DNA of 64,000 nt from Chroococcidiopsis sp. TS-821 (GCF_002939305.1 NZ_MVDI01000001.1:372001-436000), one strand, 5' to 3'. Counted from the first letter of the stretch, positions 17,254 to 29,434 are shown. Numbers and translations: made by a program. The notes: generated by a model from the letters alone, not told the origin.

Positions 17254-18081
17254 CTAATACACTTCTGGCACAAAAAATTGCTCGTTCTTGGGAGGGCGAA
17301 CATAGTTACCACTAGGCTGTCTTGGCGGTAATTCCATTGGTTCAGGAACTATATCTTGATACTGAATTTTGCTGAGGATGTGGCTAATGCAATTGAGACG
17401 CGCGCGTTTTTTGTCGTCGGCTTCTACGGTAAACCATGGTGCTTCAGGAATATTAGTATGCGCAAACATCACGTCTTTGGCTTTGGAGTATTCTACCCAG
17501 CGATCGCGCGATTCGATATCCATTGGGCTAAGTTTCCAGCGCCTCGCTGGATCGCTAGCGCGTGATTGAAAGCGACGTTCTTGTTCTTCATCGCTAATCG
17601 AAAACCAGTATTTGAGTAATATCATGCCCGATCGCACTAACATCCGCTCAAATTGCGGACAGGAAAACAAAAATTCCTCATATTGTTCTTCAGTACAAAA
17701 ACCCATGACGCGCTCAACGCCAGCGCGATTGTACCAACTGCGATCGAATAGCACAATTTCTCCACCACCAGGTAGGTGCGGGACATACCGCTGAAAATAC
17801 CATTGCGTTTTCTCGTGGTCTGATGGTGTCCCTAATGCAACTACTCGACAACCACGCGGATTTAAACAATCAACAATGCGTTTGATTGTGCCGCCTTTAC
17901 CTGCTGCGTCACGCCCTTCAAAAATTATACCGACACGCAAACCCTGATGCTTGACCCAATACTGTAATTTGACCAATTCAACTTGTAGTTGAGCTAATTC
18001 TTTTTCGTATACTTTCTTTTTTAATTTTTTCTTGGTTGCATCATCGGCATCTTGAGCTTGGTTATTTTTTTTAGATGTCAT
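17254..18081 (-). CDS. ppk2: Polyphosphate kinase 2
   Basis: 275 residues. Phosphorylates (di)nucleotides with polyphosphate. The P-loop GRDAAGKGG (about residues 56-64) and the lid region DRSWYNRAGVERVMGF are intact. The N-terminal 30 residues are Lys/Asp rich, as in PPK2 class I enzymes. It sits next to the sulfide module but has no operator and faces away from nothing in particular; the 218 bp upstream to the channel gene are AT-rich with no other feature. The class (ADP versus AMP preference) cannot be told from the sequence alone. Confidence 0.93.
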   Translation of the reverse strand: MTSKKNNQAQDADDATKKKLKKKVYEKELAQLQVELVKLQYWVKHQGLRVGIIFEGRDAAGKGGTIKRIVDCLNPRGCRVVALGTPSDHEKTQWYFQRYVPHLPGGGEIVLFDRSWYNRAGVERVMGFCTEEQYEEFLFSCPQFERMLVRSGMILLKYWFSISDEEQERRFQSRASDPARRWKLSPMDIESRDRWVEYSKAKDVMFAHTNIPEAPWFTVEADDKKRARLNCISHILSKIQYQDIVPEPMELPPRQPSGNYVRPPKNEQFFVPEVY

Positions 18082-18299
18082 TGCTACAGTTTAAGTAATG
18101 AGATTTACTTAAAAATTGCCTAGATTGAATACTATATAAGTTTAAATTTTAGTATATAAGTTTGATAGGTTATTCATTTTTACTTTTATTAATATTCGCG
18201 CCTCGTGAATATATTTTTAATTAACAATCAAACTTAAAAAAACGGACAACTCAATATTTAAATCTTGCTACAGTCAATGCACTGTCTTGTTCTCTCATT

Positions 18300-20321
18300 A
18301 TGTTGCCATCATCGGGAAGTACGAAGACGAGATCGCTACCGCCGCAATTGACGCGCTTTTTAGTTTGCGGGCTTGGTAGTTTAGGACAACACTGTGTTGC
18401 AGTTTTAAAAGATTATGGTGTTGCCGTCAGTGCGATTGATTTAGTATTGCCGCAAAATTGGGAAATTCCTGAGTTACCAAGTTTATTAGATGATTTAGTA
18501 GTTGGCGACTGTCGTCAAACGAATATTCTAGAACAAGTCAAAATTCACGAATGTCGTTCAGTTCTTTTAGTAACAAACGATGAGCGGGGAAATACGGAAG
18601 CAGCCTTTGCCGCCCGACTGTTGAATCCACACATTCGGTTAATTTTGCGGTCTGACAAACAAAATCTCAATCAACTTTTGAGTGAAAATCTCGGTAATTT
18701 TGTGGCATTCGAGCCGAGTCAGCTATCAGCCGCCGCATTTGCTTTAGCTGCTTTAGGCGATCAAACGTTGGGTTATTTTAACTTAGAAGGACAATTACTG
18801 CGAGTTGTCAAGTATCAAATTAAACCAGGAGATCGCTGGTGCGATCGCTGGCTGGTATACGGCTTAAATACTCGCAATCGTCGCGTCTTGAGTCATACAA
18901 CCAATTCTTCACAATTACCGAAACAATTTTATGAATGGGAACCAGAAGCAAAGGTCAGCGCAGGCGATACGCTAGTGTACATCGAAGTTGCCCAGTTAAG
19001 CAGTACCGCGCAGCCAGTCAGAACGCATTCTGCTAAGCAACATAAAGCTATACCTCGCGCTTTAGGGCGTCATCTTCAGCAACAACTCAGCCAATTTTGG
19101 CAATGGATGTATCAATATCAAACGCATCGGGTAGCAGTGATTTGCGGTGCGACAGTATTGACGTTATTAATTTGCGGTACACTTTTGTTTCGCTGGGAAT
19201 ATTCAATTGACTGGCAAGCCGCTTTCAACGCCACAGCAACGTTATTATTGGGCGGCTATGGCGATTTGTTTGGTGATATTAGACCAGAAACTCCGCTATC
19301 TTTGGGGTTGCAAGTTTTTAGTTTAATACTCGCGCTAGCAGGTACAGCATTTATCGGCGTACTTTATGCCTTACTCATTGAGATGCTGTTAACTTCGCGG
19401 TTTCACTTTAGAAGTCGCCCGCCGCTACCACAACAAGATCACATTGTTGTGATTGGATTAGGTAGGTTGAGTCAACGCGTCGCGACATTGTTGCAAGAAT
19501 TCAAGCAAGCGATTGTCGGAATTAGTCACGCAGAGTTAGATTCTGGAATATTACCGCAAATGCCGCTAGTCGTAGACAATATCGCGAGTGCACTTACCAA
19601 AGTGCATCTTGAAAATGCGAAAAGTGCGATTGTAATTACCGAAGATGATTTAGAAAATCTGGAAGTTGGCTTGATGATTCATGCGGTGAATCCGCAGTTG
19701 GGCGTTGTTATTCACTGTTACGATCAGCATTTTAGCGATCGCGTCGCGCGGTTGTTTCCCTATGCAAAAGTATTGTGCGCTTCAGCATTATCGGCGGAAG
19801 TCTTTGCGGCGGCGGCGTTTGGCGAAAACGTCTTGAGTTTGTTTCACTTCAACAACACAACCGTACTCGTGACAGAATACATCATTGAAGCAGGAGATAC
19901 TTTGAATGGTTTAATCTTGTCTGAAGTTGCTTACGGTTACGGTGTCGTTCCCATTTTGTATCACCACAAACATGAGTCAGCAAAATTAATGCCTGCGTAC
20001 GAAACGCGACTTTATGTCGGCGATCGCTTAGTTGTGTTAGCGACAAGCCATAGTTTACAACGTATCGAACGCGGCGAGTTAGCCCCGCGACAGTGGCAAA
20101 TCCGCGTTGAAAAGGCTTTGTATCAAGATGCAATTTTTGATGGTGCCAATGCGATCGCGCTTATTTCCGGTTGCAGTTTGGCGATCGCCCGCCAATTAAT
20201 GAACAATTTACCTGCCACCTTACCACAACCTTTGTATTATCACCAAGCACAGCATTTAGTCCGCGAATTGAGCAAAGTTCAAGTTAATGCACATTTAATT
20301 CAAATTGTCAATAATATTTAA
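18300..20321 (+). CDS. RCK-channel-RCK potassium-channel-like protein
   Basis: 673 residues. Order: N-terminal Rossmann RCK/TrkA-N domain (FLVCGLGSLGQH, residues about 20-31) with its C-subdomain, a first membrane helix (about 275-298), a pore loop, a second membrane helix (about 338-364), then a second RCK domain (IVVIGLGRLSQRVA from about 383) with RCK-C. The selectivity filter reads LLGGYGDL, close to the canonical TVGYGD. Two intracellular gating modules around a 2TM pore is the layout of an NAD-binding K+ channel; the cyanobacterial versions are poorly characterised. ATG at 18300; no neighbour shares its function. Confidence 0.85.
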   Translation: MLPSSGSTKTRSLPPQLTRFLVCGLGSLGQHCVAVLKDYGVAVSAIDLVLPQNWEIPELPSLLDDLVVGDCRQTNILEQVKIHECRSVLLVTNDERGNTEAAFAARLLNPHIRLILRSDKQNLNQLLSENLGNFVAFEPSQLSAAAFALAALGDQTLGYFNLEGQLLRVVKYQIKPGDRWCDRWLVYGLNTRNRRVLSHTTNSSQLPKQFYEWEPEAKVSAGDTLVYIEVAQLSSTAQPVRTHSAKQHKAIPRALGRHLQQQLSQFWQWMYQYQTHRVAVICGATVLTLLICGTLLFRWEYSIDWQAAFNATATLLLGGYGDLFGDIRPETPLSLGLQVFSLILALAGTAFIGVLYALLIEMLLTSRFHFRSRPPLPQQDHIVVIGLGRLSQRVATLLQEFKQAIVGISHAELDSGILPQMPLVVDNIASALTKVHLENAKSAIVITEDDLENLEVGLMIHAVNPQLGVVIHCYDQHFSDRVARLFPYAKVLCASALSAEVFAAAAFGENVLSLFHFNNTTVLVTEYIIEAGDTLNGLILSEVAYGYGVVPILYHHKHESAKLMPAYETRLYVGDRLVVLATSHSLQRIERGELAPRQWQIRVEKALYQDAIFDGANAIALISGCSLAIARQLMNNLPATLPQPLYYHQAQHLVRELSKVQVNAHLIQIVNNI

Positions 20322-20394
20322 TGGCGATCGCATTACAAGTGGTTTATATAGCTCCGAGTTCAGTCGAAAGGCAACTATAATTTATGCTACGCTT

Positions 20395-21625
<1,231 letters not shown>

Positions 21626-21637
21626 CAATATTTTGTC

Positions 21638-23083
21638 TTACTCAGCGGTTCCAAAGCGTAATGTCATAAAGACAAATCTAGCGATAAAGATTGCTGCCAG
21701 AATCCAGGTAGCGATAGTTACTTCATGAGCTTTACCTTGTAGTGTCTTAGCAATAGGATACGTGATAAAACCTACAGATAGTCCTGTTGCAATTGAGTAG
21801 GAAAGTGGAATAAAGAAAATTGTCAAAAATGCAGGAATCGCTTCAGCAGGATCGCCCCAACGAATTTCTAAAACACCTGCCATCATTAAAACGCCTGTAA
21901 TCACCAATGCAGGAGTTGTCGCGTACGCAGGAATAGCCTCAAAGATTGGTACAAGAAAGATTGCGAAAACGAACAAAATACCTGTAATCACCGCTGCAAA
22001 ACCTGTACGCCCGCCTTCAGAAACGCCTGCGGCTGATTCTGCATAAGTTGTGACAGTTGATGTACCAACGATCGCCCCAAAAGTCGTTCCCACCGCATCG
22101 GCAAATAGCGCTTGGTTGACTCGTGGTAGTTGTCCATCTTCTTTAATGTATCCTGCTTTCATACTCACGCCAGCAAGCGTACCTACGGTATCGAATAGAT
22201 CAACAAATAGAAATACGAGTAGAACCGCAACAAAATCGATAAAGTTCGCTGCGGTTAACCGCGAAAAACCGACAAAACTTTGCCCAATTAAATCGGTTGG
22301 TGCGGTAGGAAACTGTACAATTCCTGTAGGCCAAGGCGTGTTGCCCAAAATCCAGCCGAGTAATGCAGTTGCTAAGATTCCCCAAAGTAATGCACCTTTG
22401 ATGCGGCGTACTAGGAAGGCGGTTGTGATAAAAATACCTGCGATCGCAAGCAGCGTGTTTGGTTGCTGTAGACTGCCTAATGTTGTTGTTGTGACTTCAC
22501 TACCAACAATAATTCCTGCACCTCCGGTTTCTGGATTGCCTGAAAGTCCAATGTAGGCGATAAATAACCCAATACCTACCGAAGTCGCTGTTTTGAGTGA
22601 TAGTGGAATCGCATCGATGATTTGTCGACGCACGTTTGTCAAGGTGAGTGCAATAAAAATTAAACCTTCGACAAATACGGCAGATAGTGCTAAGCGCCAG
22701 TCAATATTTAACGTTAAAACAACCGAGTAAGCAAAAAAGGCATTTAAACCCATTCCTGGGGCTAGTGCAAAAGGATATTTTGCTACAAATGCCATTACTA
22801 AGGTGGCGACTGCGGCGGATATCGCCGTGGCAAAAACTTGTTCTGCAAACAAATCGCGTGGTTGATTTAAGAAAATCGCATCCGATAAAATTAACGGATT
22901 AACGACTAGTATGTACGCCATCGTCATGAAGGTCGTCAACCCTGCTAAAGTCTCGATGCGAAAGTTTGTTCTGTATTCACCAAATTTAAAGTAGCGGGCG
23001 ATCGCAGCTTGCCAACCTGTATACTGTGGTCCTCCAGGTGAACTTGGGTTCTGCGTTTCTAACTGATCGATATCGCTATTCAT
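21638..23083 (-). CDS. AzgA-type purine base permease (NCS2 superfamily)
   Basis: 481 residues, 12-14 membrane segments. The segment TFMTMAYILVVNPLIL (about residues 51-66) and PFALAPGMGLNAFFAY (about 109-124) are hallmarks of the AzgA/PbuG adenine-guanine-hypoxanthine transporters. The conserved motif DLFDTVGTLAGV lies near residue 290. Upstream of the adenine deaminase gene on the same strand, so the pair probably imports and deaminates adenine. The 384 bp upstream (23084-23467) hold no gene, only an AT-rich stretch and a CTCCTCTG repeat at its far end. Confidence 0.92.
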   Translation of the reverse strand: MNSDIDQLETQNPSSPGGPQYTGWQAAIARYFKFGEYRTNFRIETLAGLTTFMTMAYILVVNPLILSDAIFLNQPRDLFAEQVFATAISAAVATLVMAFVAKYPFALAPGMGLNAFFAYSVVLTLNIDWRLALSAVFVEGLIFIALTLTNVRRQIIDAIPLSLKTATSVGIGLFIAYIGLSGNPETGGAGIIVGSEVTTTTLGSLQQPNTLLAIAGIFITTAFLVRRIKGALLWGILATALLGWILGNTPWPTGIVQFPTAPTDLIGQSFVGFSRLTAANFIDFVAVLLVFLFVDLFDTVGTLAGVSMKAGYIKEDGQLPRVNQALFADAVGTTFGAIVGTSTVTTYAESAAGVSEGGRTGFAAVITGILFVFAIFLVPIFEAIPAYATTPALVITGVLMMAGVLEIRWGDPAEAIPAFLTIFFIPLSYSIATGLSVGFITYPIAKTLQGKAHEVTIATWILAAIFIARFVFMTLRFGTAE

Positions 23084-23423
23084 CTAGCAGTCTCCGTATG
23101 CCATCTTTGCCGATCTATATCGATTTACTTTTCACGGCTCTTGGTAGGTATACACTTAAACAAATGTAATACCAAGGCACATTTTTAGATTTATTTAACT
23201 AGCTGCATACTTTATAGTGATACGGAGTTATTTTTTGTTGATTAAGATACAAATTTTCTGTATGCTCAAGAACAGCTAATTTATGCAGGTATGCCACAAA
23301 TAAGCATTTACAGCAAATAATAAATCAAAAATCATAAAAATCACGTACACAAGATATACCAATTGATAATAAAGAAAGTCTGATGTAATATCTCTCCAAT
23401 ATATGAGATACATAAACTAAGTT

Positions 23424-23472
23424 CTCCTCTGCTCCTCTGCTCCTCTGCACTTCTGCTTCCTCTGCTTCTATC
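23424..23472. repeat. CTCCTCTGCTCCTCTGC short repeat
   Basis: A run of TCCTCTGC/TTCCTCTGC words at the 3' end of the Uma2 gene. It is the same word family as the nrtB-nrtC array and the short copy at 48300-48330. Confidence 0.7.
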
Positions 23473-24088
23473 CTCCTGCAAATACTTGTTCGGCTGTTAA
23501 CATCAATTCAGGGAATGTAGCTGAAATTATTCTTTCTGCACCGCGAAATTGCCATACTAGGTATTCACCCTCACTTAACTGATAAACCGAAATAGTCGGG
23601 AGTTTAGGAGTACCGATATAACGCGCAGCCCCTAAAGCTAGATAATCTACAATCCAGTATTCAGGAATCCCCAATGCTTCGTAGTCTGCGAGTTTCTTTA
23701 AATAATCGTCACGCCAATTAGTGCTGACAATTTCAACAACCAGTAATGGTGGCGGTTCTGTAAGGGCGATCGCCGCAGATCGCGTTTTCATATTTTGCCA
23801 CTGTTCGGCTGTAACTACGCATACATCAGGAATTCGGGCAATATCTTTACCTTCAACTGGCGGGATTTGAATGGCGATCGCGCCTTGTTTAGAAACTAAT
23901 GCGAGCGATCGCTTTTTAATGTATTCTCTAAACGTATCATTGAGAAACTCCGCAATATCGGCGTGTTGACCAGTAGGTTGCGCCATTGCAACGAGTTCTC
24001 CGTAGATTAATTCGTAAACAGTATCTGTCCCGTCTTCATATGTTAAATATTCGGCAAACGAGAGATTTTTAGGTAAAGCTTGAATCAT
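23468..24088 (-). CDS. Uma2 family (DUF820) PD-(D/E)XK nuclease-like protein
   Basis: 206 residues from the ATG at 24088; a TTG at 24109 would add seven residues. Typical cyanobacterial Uma2 features: MAQPTGQHADIAEF early, PPLLVVEIVSTNWRDDYLKKLADYEALGIPEYWIVDYLA in the middle (core Glu and the YxxxGIPEYWIVD strand). These proteins are extremely numerous in cyanobacteria, and their biological role is unclear. An independent, broken family member is at 31116-31754. Confidence 0.9.
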   Translation of the reverse strand: MIQALPKNLSFAEYLTYEDGTDTVYELIYGELVAMAQPTGQHADIAEFLNDTFREYIKKRSLALVSKQGAIAIQIPPVEGKDIARIPDVCVVTAEQWQNMKTRSAAIALTEPPPLLVVEIVSTNWRDDYLKKLADYEALGIPEYWIVDYLALGAARYIGTPKLPTISVYQLSEGEYLVWQFRGAERIISATFPELMLTAEQVFAGG

Positions 24089-24190
24089 AGTGTTAATATC
24101 ATTACTCAACAGTTGCTAATTGGTAACAGATTTCTTTTCAATTACCAGTTACCAATTACCCCTCACCGTGTCCAACATCCTCGGTATCAA

Positions 24191-24709
24191 ATGAAAGCGA
24201 TCGCCATTGAAACCCACCGTTTAATTTTGCGCGAACTCACGCTAGACGACGTGGAATATTTGGCACGAATTTATGCCGATCCGGTGGTGATGAAATACTA
24301 CCCTAAATTAATCACTAGAGAAGAAACAAAATACCAGATCGCCAGAATGATCAACGGCTATCAACAACGAGGTTGGGGTTTGTGGGCGACAATTCACAAA
24401 GCCGATCGCAAATTTATCGGGCGTTGTGGGTTGATACCGCAATTAGTCGAAGGAATTCCCGAAATTGAAATTGGCTATATGCTGGCGAAAGAATATTGGG
24501 GACAAGGTTTAGCAACAGAAGCCGCTTGTGCTATTCGCGATTATGGTTTCAGGCTGGGGTGCGATCGCCTCATCTCTCTAATCGCTCCTAAACACATCGC
24601 ATCACAAAAAGTGGCGCTCAAAACAGGATTGTGCTATGAAAAAGACGCAATTTTTCGGGGTAGAACCGCACAGGTTTATGCGATCGCTCGACCAACAAAT
24701 TCTAAGTAA
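24191..24709 (+). CDS. GNAT-family N-acetyltransferase
   Basis: 172 residues from the ATG at 24191. Begins with the RimJ/RimL-type opening IETHRLILRELTLDD; the acetyl-CoA-binding region is EIEIGYMLAKEYWGQGLATEAAC. Substrate cannot be deduced. The gene follows a TTACCAGTTACCAATTACC repeat and its 3' end overlaps the convergent creatininase-family gene by 34 bp. Confidence 0.88.
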   Translation: MKAIAIETHRLILRELTLDDVEYLARIYADPVVMKYYPKLITREETKYQIARMINGYQQRGWGLWATIHKADRKFIGRCGLIPQLVEGIPEIEIGYMLAKEYWGQGLATEAACAIRDYGFRLGCDRLISLIAPKHIASQKVALKTGLCYEKDAIFRGRTAQVYAIARPTNSK

Positions 24710-25428
24710 TTGTTACTCAACTCTTTCACCGCCAAGTCATACAACTGCTTACCATGTTCGGGTGTCGCTAACGCCGGATCAGAACCCATGCGCCCATCAG
24801 GATAATGCTGGCGAAAGTTAACAGGACCATATATCGGATGTCCTTTACCAACTTCAGCAGATAAAGGCGCGTGTTTGATCGATTCAGGATAAACGTATTG
24901 CGTCACCGCAACTTCACTAGGAGTCGCGTGCGAACCTTCGCGATCGCCGTACAATTCTTTTGCTAACTGATACACCGAACTGCACATAAACCAGTTACCA
25001 ACTTGACACTGAACTTGATCGGCGTTATTCACACCAATTTCTGCAAGATAAGTATACGTTTCGGCAAACGCAGCTTTAAGTGTAGCAATATTACCACCAT
25101 GACCGTTGATAAAGAAAAACTTGGTAAATCCTGCTTTTGCTAAACACGTAATATAGTCGCGGATAACTAAAATCATCGTGCTAGGGCGCAGACTAATCGT
25201 ACCAGGAAACGCGGTGTGATGCAGTGCCATACCGACATTAATTGTCGGGCTAACGAGTGCGCCAGTCGTGTCACCAACACCATGTGCGATCGCTTCTGCA
25301 CAAATCGCATCTGTACCAATTAACCCCGTTGGTCCATGCTGTTCAGTAGAACCAATTGGGAGAATAATACCTTGAGATTTTTCTAAGTAAGCTTCGACTT
25401 CCAGCCAGGTACTCAAATGCAGTAGCAT
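24676..25428 (-). CDS. Creatininase-family amidohydrolase
   Basis: 250 residues. Metal-binding motifs of the family are visible: PIGSTEQHGP near residue 25, an ALHHTAFPGTISL segment, and FFINGHGGN near residue 105. Members hydrolyse creatinine, formamidopyrimidines or mycofactocin precursors, and the substrate here is unknown. No pathway partner is adjacent. The 3' end overlaps the GNAT gene. Confidence 0.88.
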   Translation of the reverse strand: MLLHLSTWLEVEAYLEKSQGIILPIGSTEQHGPTGLIGTDAICAEAIAHGVGDTTGALVSPTINVGMALHHTAFPGTISLRPSTMILVIRDYITCLAKAGFTKFFFINGHGGNIATLKAAFAETYTYLAEIGVNNADQVQCQVGNWFMCSSVYQLAKELYGDREGSHATPSEVAVTQYVYPESIKHAPLSAEVGKGHPIYGPVNFRQHYPDGRMGSDPALATPEHGKQLYDLAVKELSNNYLEFVGRAIA

Positions 25429-25912
25429 AATTTCTTGCAGCGAACGACTCTATCTATTTATCGTAAGGAATCATTTGCAGACTTTTGTTTCATTAGAAAT
25501 GTTTTTACCAGCCGAACTATATAATCCAGCAATAAGTCTTAGTCCATTTAACTATCAGTACTCATTGGATTTCTGAATAACTTTAAAGGTTGATTGTGCG
25601 CCGAGTAAGAAATCAAGTCAGGGAAGCACTCATTGCACTCATCCTCAGTACTTTGACAACTAGAAAAATTGCATTCTCTGCGGAAACAGAATTGTTTAGC
25701 TTAAATCGAGTTGATTTTGCCTACATCCTAATAATGCACTTTTATGAATATCTACTTTATTAAAATTAAAATGATGTTGGCTCGGTTCTCAGTCGCGATT
25801 GCAGTAACAAGGTAGTAAAACCACATATTCTTGAGAGCGAGCATTGTAATAAGCAATTTGTTCTTGAGTTTCCGCAATCATGTGAAAGAAAATCGCTACA
25901 TAAAATAACTCT
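25429..25912. other. 484-bp gap between mfd and the creatininase-family gene
   Basis: AT-rich. Two small frames are present: a plus-strand frame of 55 codons from a GTG at 25596 to 25763, and a minus-strand frame of 30 codons from an ATG at 25881 to 25789. Neither has a recognisable domain or convincing ribosome-binding site, and I do not call them genes. Confidence 0.5.
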
Positions 25913-28900
25913 CTAAGTGAGTACAGGTTCTGGGAGTGCGCCTTGCATCTTACTTAAGAAATCGATTAGGTTTTCGAGTTGTTGGTTAGCGCTGAGGACA
26001 CCTAAACCGCGTACGGTAACTTTACCAGGCGAATACACAAAGCGCGATCGCAAACTCTCGGGTAAATTTGCTGCAAGTAGATTCCACGCAGGTTCTTCCA
26101 TTGGAGTTTCTAAAACCACGTGCTGTTTACCTTCCGGTTTAATGCGGCTGAATCCTAAAGACTTAGCAATTTGCTTAAGTTCCATCACGCGCAAGAGTTG
26201 ATTTGCACCACTAGGGATAGTACCGTAGCGATCGCTCCACTCGGCGGCAATTTGCACTAGTTCTTCTTTCGTTTTGGCAGCAGCGACAGCACGATAGGCA
26301 CTCATCTTTTGATCCATATCTGTGATATAATCTGCGGGGATAAACGCGGTGAGATTAAGGTCAATTTGCGTATCATCAACGCTGGGAATTTCTTGCCCGC
26401 GAATTTCACGAATTGCTTCTTCCAGCATTTCCATGTATAGATCAAAACCGATCGCATCCATTTGACCGGATTGTTCTGCACCGAGTAAATTACCAACACC
26501 GCGAATTTCCATGTCGCGCATTGCTAGTTGATAACCCGAACCAAGTTGCGTAAATTCTTGAATCGCGCGTAAACGTTGCCGCGCCGCATCGGATAAGGCA
26601 CGTTGTTTCGGGTAAAATAACCAAGCATGAGCTTGAATTCCCGCACGACCAACACGACCGCGTAGCTGGTAAAGTTGCGATAAGCCAAAACGATGCGCGT
26701 CTTCGATTAAAATTGTGTTGACCCTGGGAATATCTAATCCCGATTCAATAATTGTGGTACAAACTAAAATATCCGCTTCACCGTTACTAAACGTGAGCAT
26801 TGTTGACTCAAGTTCGCCTTCATCCATTTGTCCGTGGGCGATCGCAATTTTTCCCCCTGGGATCATCTCGCGCAGATTTGCCGCAGTTTCTTCAATACCA
26901 TCAACACGGGGAACAACGTAAAATACTTGTCCGCCGCGGTCGAGTTCTTGGCGAATTGCACTGCGTACCGCTTCTGAATCATACGGTGCTAAATGCGTTT
27001 TAATCGGGCGACGAGTTGGAGGTGGTGTTGTAATCAAACTCATCTCGCGAATTCCCGACAGCGACATATATAAAGTGCGCGGAATCGGAGTTGCACTAAG
27101 AGTTAAAACATCAACTTGCGTTTTGAGGGATTTGATTTTCTCTTTTTGATTCACGCCAAAGCGCTGTTCTTCGTCTACTACCAATAAACCTAAATCGCGG
27201 AAGTTTACGCCTTTACCGAGTAGCTGATGCGTCCCGACAACGACGTCTAATTCCCCAGTGGCGAGGCGGCGTTGAATATCGCGGCGTTCTTCTGCGGTAC
27301 GGAAGCGGTTGAGTAAACCTACTTGAATTGGGTAAGGTGCAAAACGTTCTTTAAGCGTGTGATAGTGTTGTTGAGTAAGAATTGTCGTCGGGGCGAGCAG
27401 CGCGACTTGTTTACCCGCAGTCACAGCTTTAAAGATGGCGCGGATTGCAACTTCCGTTTTCCCGAAACCGACATCACCACATACTAGACGATCCATCGGG
27501 CGATCGCTTTCCATATCGCGTTTGACGTCTTGTACCGCCTTTAGCTGATCCGTTGTCGGTTGGTACGGAAATGAGTCTTCAAGTTCTTCTTGCCAAGGTT
27601 GATCGGGAGGATAGCTAAAGCCTTGTTGTTGCGATCGCGCGGCATACAATTTCAGTAAATCAACAGCAAGTTTCTTAATTGCTTTACGCACGCGGTTTTT
27701 AGTGTTTGCCCAAGCTTTCCCCGTCATCTTGTTCAATTCTGGGGGCGACGCACTTGTACTGCGAAATCGCGACAACGATCCGAGTTGATCGGCGGCGACG
27801 CGCAGTAAACCATCAGCATATTGAATAACAATGTATTCGCGGGTTTCTTTGTTAAGCGTTAAGCTTTCGAGTTTAAGAAATTTCCCAACACCGTGATTGC
27901 GATGGACAACATAATCGCCAGGGCGCAGCTTATTTAAATCAACTTGCTTTGATGCAGCTTGGCGGCGCTTGCGCACATAATTGGGCGTTGCTAAAGTATG
28001 CTGACCGTAGAATTCGCGGTCTGTAACGACGACAAGACGAAATGTTGGTAAGATAAATCCTTCGAGTTCAGCTAAACCCGAATACTTCAAAGCGACTGGC
28101 GTGTGTGATATTTGCAGCTTGTCGATCGCTTGAAAGTCGCGAGGGTTAGGAATAAATTGTGCTGGACAATCGTGTTCTTGTAATAAAGAAACAGATCTAG
28201 AAGGCTGCGCTGACACTAACCATACCGAAAAACCGCGATCGCGTTCAGTGCGAATCGTTTCCGCAATCTTGCCAAATTGATGCGGTGTTACAGGTACAGG
28301 ACGACTAGCGAGATTGATAGTTGTAAGTGCGGAATTTTCTTCGATGACAAGTTCTGAAAGATGGAGTTGGCGGAAATTACTGGCAGTTGCTAAGGAGTCT
28401 TCAAAAGCGCGATGGATGCGTGGTAAATTACGGAGTGCGGCGTGTTGTTCTTCGGCATTTTCTACCCAACGGTCACTATGGGCTTGACATTGTTCAATTT
28501 CATCAATGGCAATTAGCGTATTTTCAGGTAAGTAATCAAGTAACGATGCGGGCTTGTCGAAGGCTAAACCCAAGAAGCGGCGGCTACCTTCTAATATTTG
28601 ATTTGTTTCAAATTGTTCTTGTTCTTCTGGTGATAAGTAGGCGCTGACTTGTTGCTTCTTATCACCCAGTGAGGAAACGATAATCGGCGCAAAAGTTGTT
28701 GGGGTAAGTACTAGCGAATCGATTTTATCTAGTGCACTACCATTAGTGCTGCGCGATCGCTGTGTTGCTGGGTCAAACTCGCGAATTTGCTCAATTTCAT
28801 CCCCAAACCACTCTAACCGCACGGGTAACTCGGAAGCCACCGGAAACACATCGACAATATCCCCGCGCCGACTCCACTGTCCTTCAGTTTCTACCAGCGG

Positions 28901-29434
28901 TACTCGCTCATAACCTAACTGTGCAAGCTTGTCACCAAAAGTATCTAAATCTAACTCCATCCCCTGCGCAATATTTAAACAATACGGCTGAAACGCCTCC
29001 AAGGGTGGTAAATGCGGTTGCAACGCCGCCTGAGTAGCGACAATAGCCATTGGTGATTGTCGTTCTTGCCCATTACCTGTTACCGATGACCCATTACCCC
29101 TAATTAAATCTGCCAAAACCTGCATTTGTCCCCACGTCATTTCTGTTTCAGGGTCAAATGGTTCGTACGGGGAAGCTTCAGAAGTCGGATAAAAGTGCGT
29201 TGTTTGCCAACCCATTGCTTCTAGCTGTGCACTCCAACGTCCAGCTTCTTCGAGGGTGGAACACACAACCAAAAGATGCGATCGCGCCTCCTGTGCCAAA
29301 GCTGAAGCCACCAATCCTTTAGGAAGGCGAGGAATGCCGTTTAACCGACAGACGCGCTGTCGGTCAAGTTTAGTTAAAATTTCTGTTGCGAGCGGCGATC
29401 GCCCTAAAGCACGAACAATGGAAAAAAATGCCAT
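25913..29434 (-). CDS. mfd: Transcription-repair coupling factor
   Basis: 1173 residues. Removes RNA polymerase stalled at DNA lesions and recruits UvrA. The N-terminal UvrB-homology region is followed by the CarD-like RNA-polymerase-interacting domain ([17 protein letters not shown], about residue 500), the helicase motor with Walker [19 protein letters not shown] box [10 protein letters not shown] and motif [19 protein letters not shown], the RAD motif near [13 protein letters not shown], and the C-terminal TRCF domain. A dispersed repeat lies inside the coding region near residue 112-124. No partner genes adjoin it. Confidence 0.97.
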   Translation of the reverse strand: MAFFSIVRALGRSPLATEILTKLDRQRVCRLNGIPRLPKGLVASALAQEARSHLLVVCSTLEEAGRWSAQLEAMGWQTTHFYPTSEASPYEPFDPETEMTWGQMQVLADLIRGNGSSVTGNGQERQSPMAIVATQAALQPHLPPLEAFQPYCLNIAQGMELDLDTFGDKLAQLGYERVPLVETEGQWSRRGDIVDVFPVASELPVRLEWFGDEIEQIREFDPATQRSRSTNGSALDKIDSLVLTPTTFAPIIVSSLGDKKQQVSAYLSPEEQEQFETNQILEGSRRFLGLAFDKPASLLDYLPENTLIAIDEIEQCQAHSDRWVENAEEQHAALRNLPRIHRAFEDSLATASNFRQLHLSELVIEENSALTTINLASRPVPVTPHQFGKIAETIRTERDRGFSVWLVSAQPSRSVSLLQEHDCPAQFIPNPRDFQAIDKLQISHTPVALKYSGLAELEGFILPTFRLVVVTDREFYGQHTLATPNYVRKRRQAASKQVDLNKLRPGDYVVHRNHGVGKFLKLESLTLNKETREYIVIQYADGLLRVAADQLGSLSRFRSTSASPPELNKMTGKAWANTKNRVRKAIKKLAVDLLKLYAARSQQQGFSYPPDQPWQEELEDSFPYQPTTDQLKAVQDVKRDMESDRPMDRLVCGDVGFGKTEVAIRAIFKAVTAGKQVALLAPTTILTQQHYHTLKERFAPYPIQVGLLNRFRTAEERRDIQRRLATGELDVVVGTHQLLGKGVNFRDLGLLVVDEEQRFGVNQKEKIKSLKTQVDVLTLSATPIPRTLYMSLSGIREMSLITTPPPTRRPIKTHLAPYDSEAVRSAIRQELDRGGQVFYVVPRVDGIEETAANLREMIPGGKIAIAHGQMDEGELESTMLTFSNGEADILVCTTIIESGLDIPRVNTILIEDAHRFGLSQLYQLRGRVGRAGIQAHAWLFYPKQRALSDAARQRLRAIQEFTQLGSGYQLAMRDMEIRGVGNLLGAEQSGQMDAIGFDLYMEMLEEAIREIRGQEIPSVDDTQIDLNLTAFIPADYITDMDQKMSAYRAVAAAKTKEELVQIAAEWSDRYGTIPSGANQLLRVMELKQIAKSLGFSRIKPEGKQHVVLETPMEEPAWNLLAANLPESLRSRFVYSPGKVTVRGLGVLSANQQLENLIDFLSKMQGALPEPVLT
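29065..29103. repeat. TTACC-type dispersed repeat inside the mfd coding sequence
   Basis: CCCATTACCTGTTACCGATG followed by ACCCATTACCCC reads in frame as a Gly/Asn/Ser-rich segment ([16 protein letters not shown]) in a variable loop of the UvrB-like region. It matches the non-coding repeat words at 21424-21470 (GGTAATGGGTAATGGGCAA, on the other strand). Confidence 0.65.

Noticed and set aside
22050-22556. 168-codon plus-strand frame opposite the purine permease gene
   Set aside because: Antisense shadow of a strongly conserved membrane protein gene; Pro/Ser/Thr-rich, no family features.
25596-25763. 55-codon plus-strand frame beginning with GTG
   Set aside because: No Shine-Dalgarno, no domain, composition like the surrounding AT-rich spacer.
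25789-25912. Read-through extension of mfd past its TAG (41 further in-frame codons)
   Set aside because: mfd ends at the normal family C-terminus; the extra frame shows no domain and no recoding signal.
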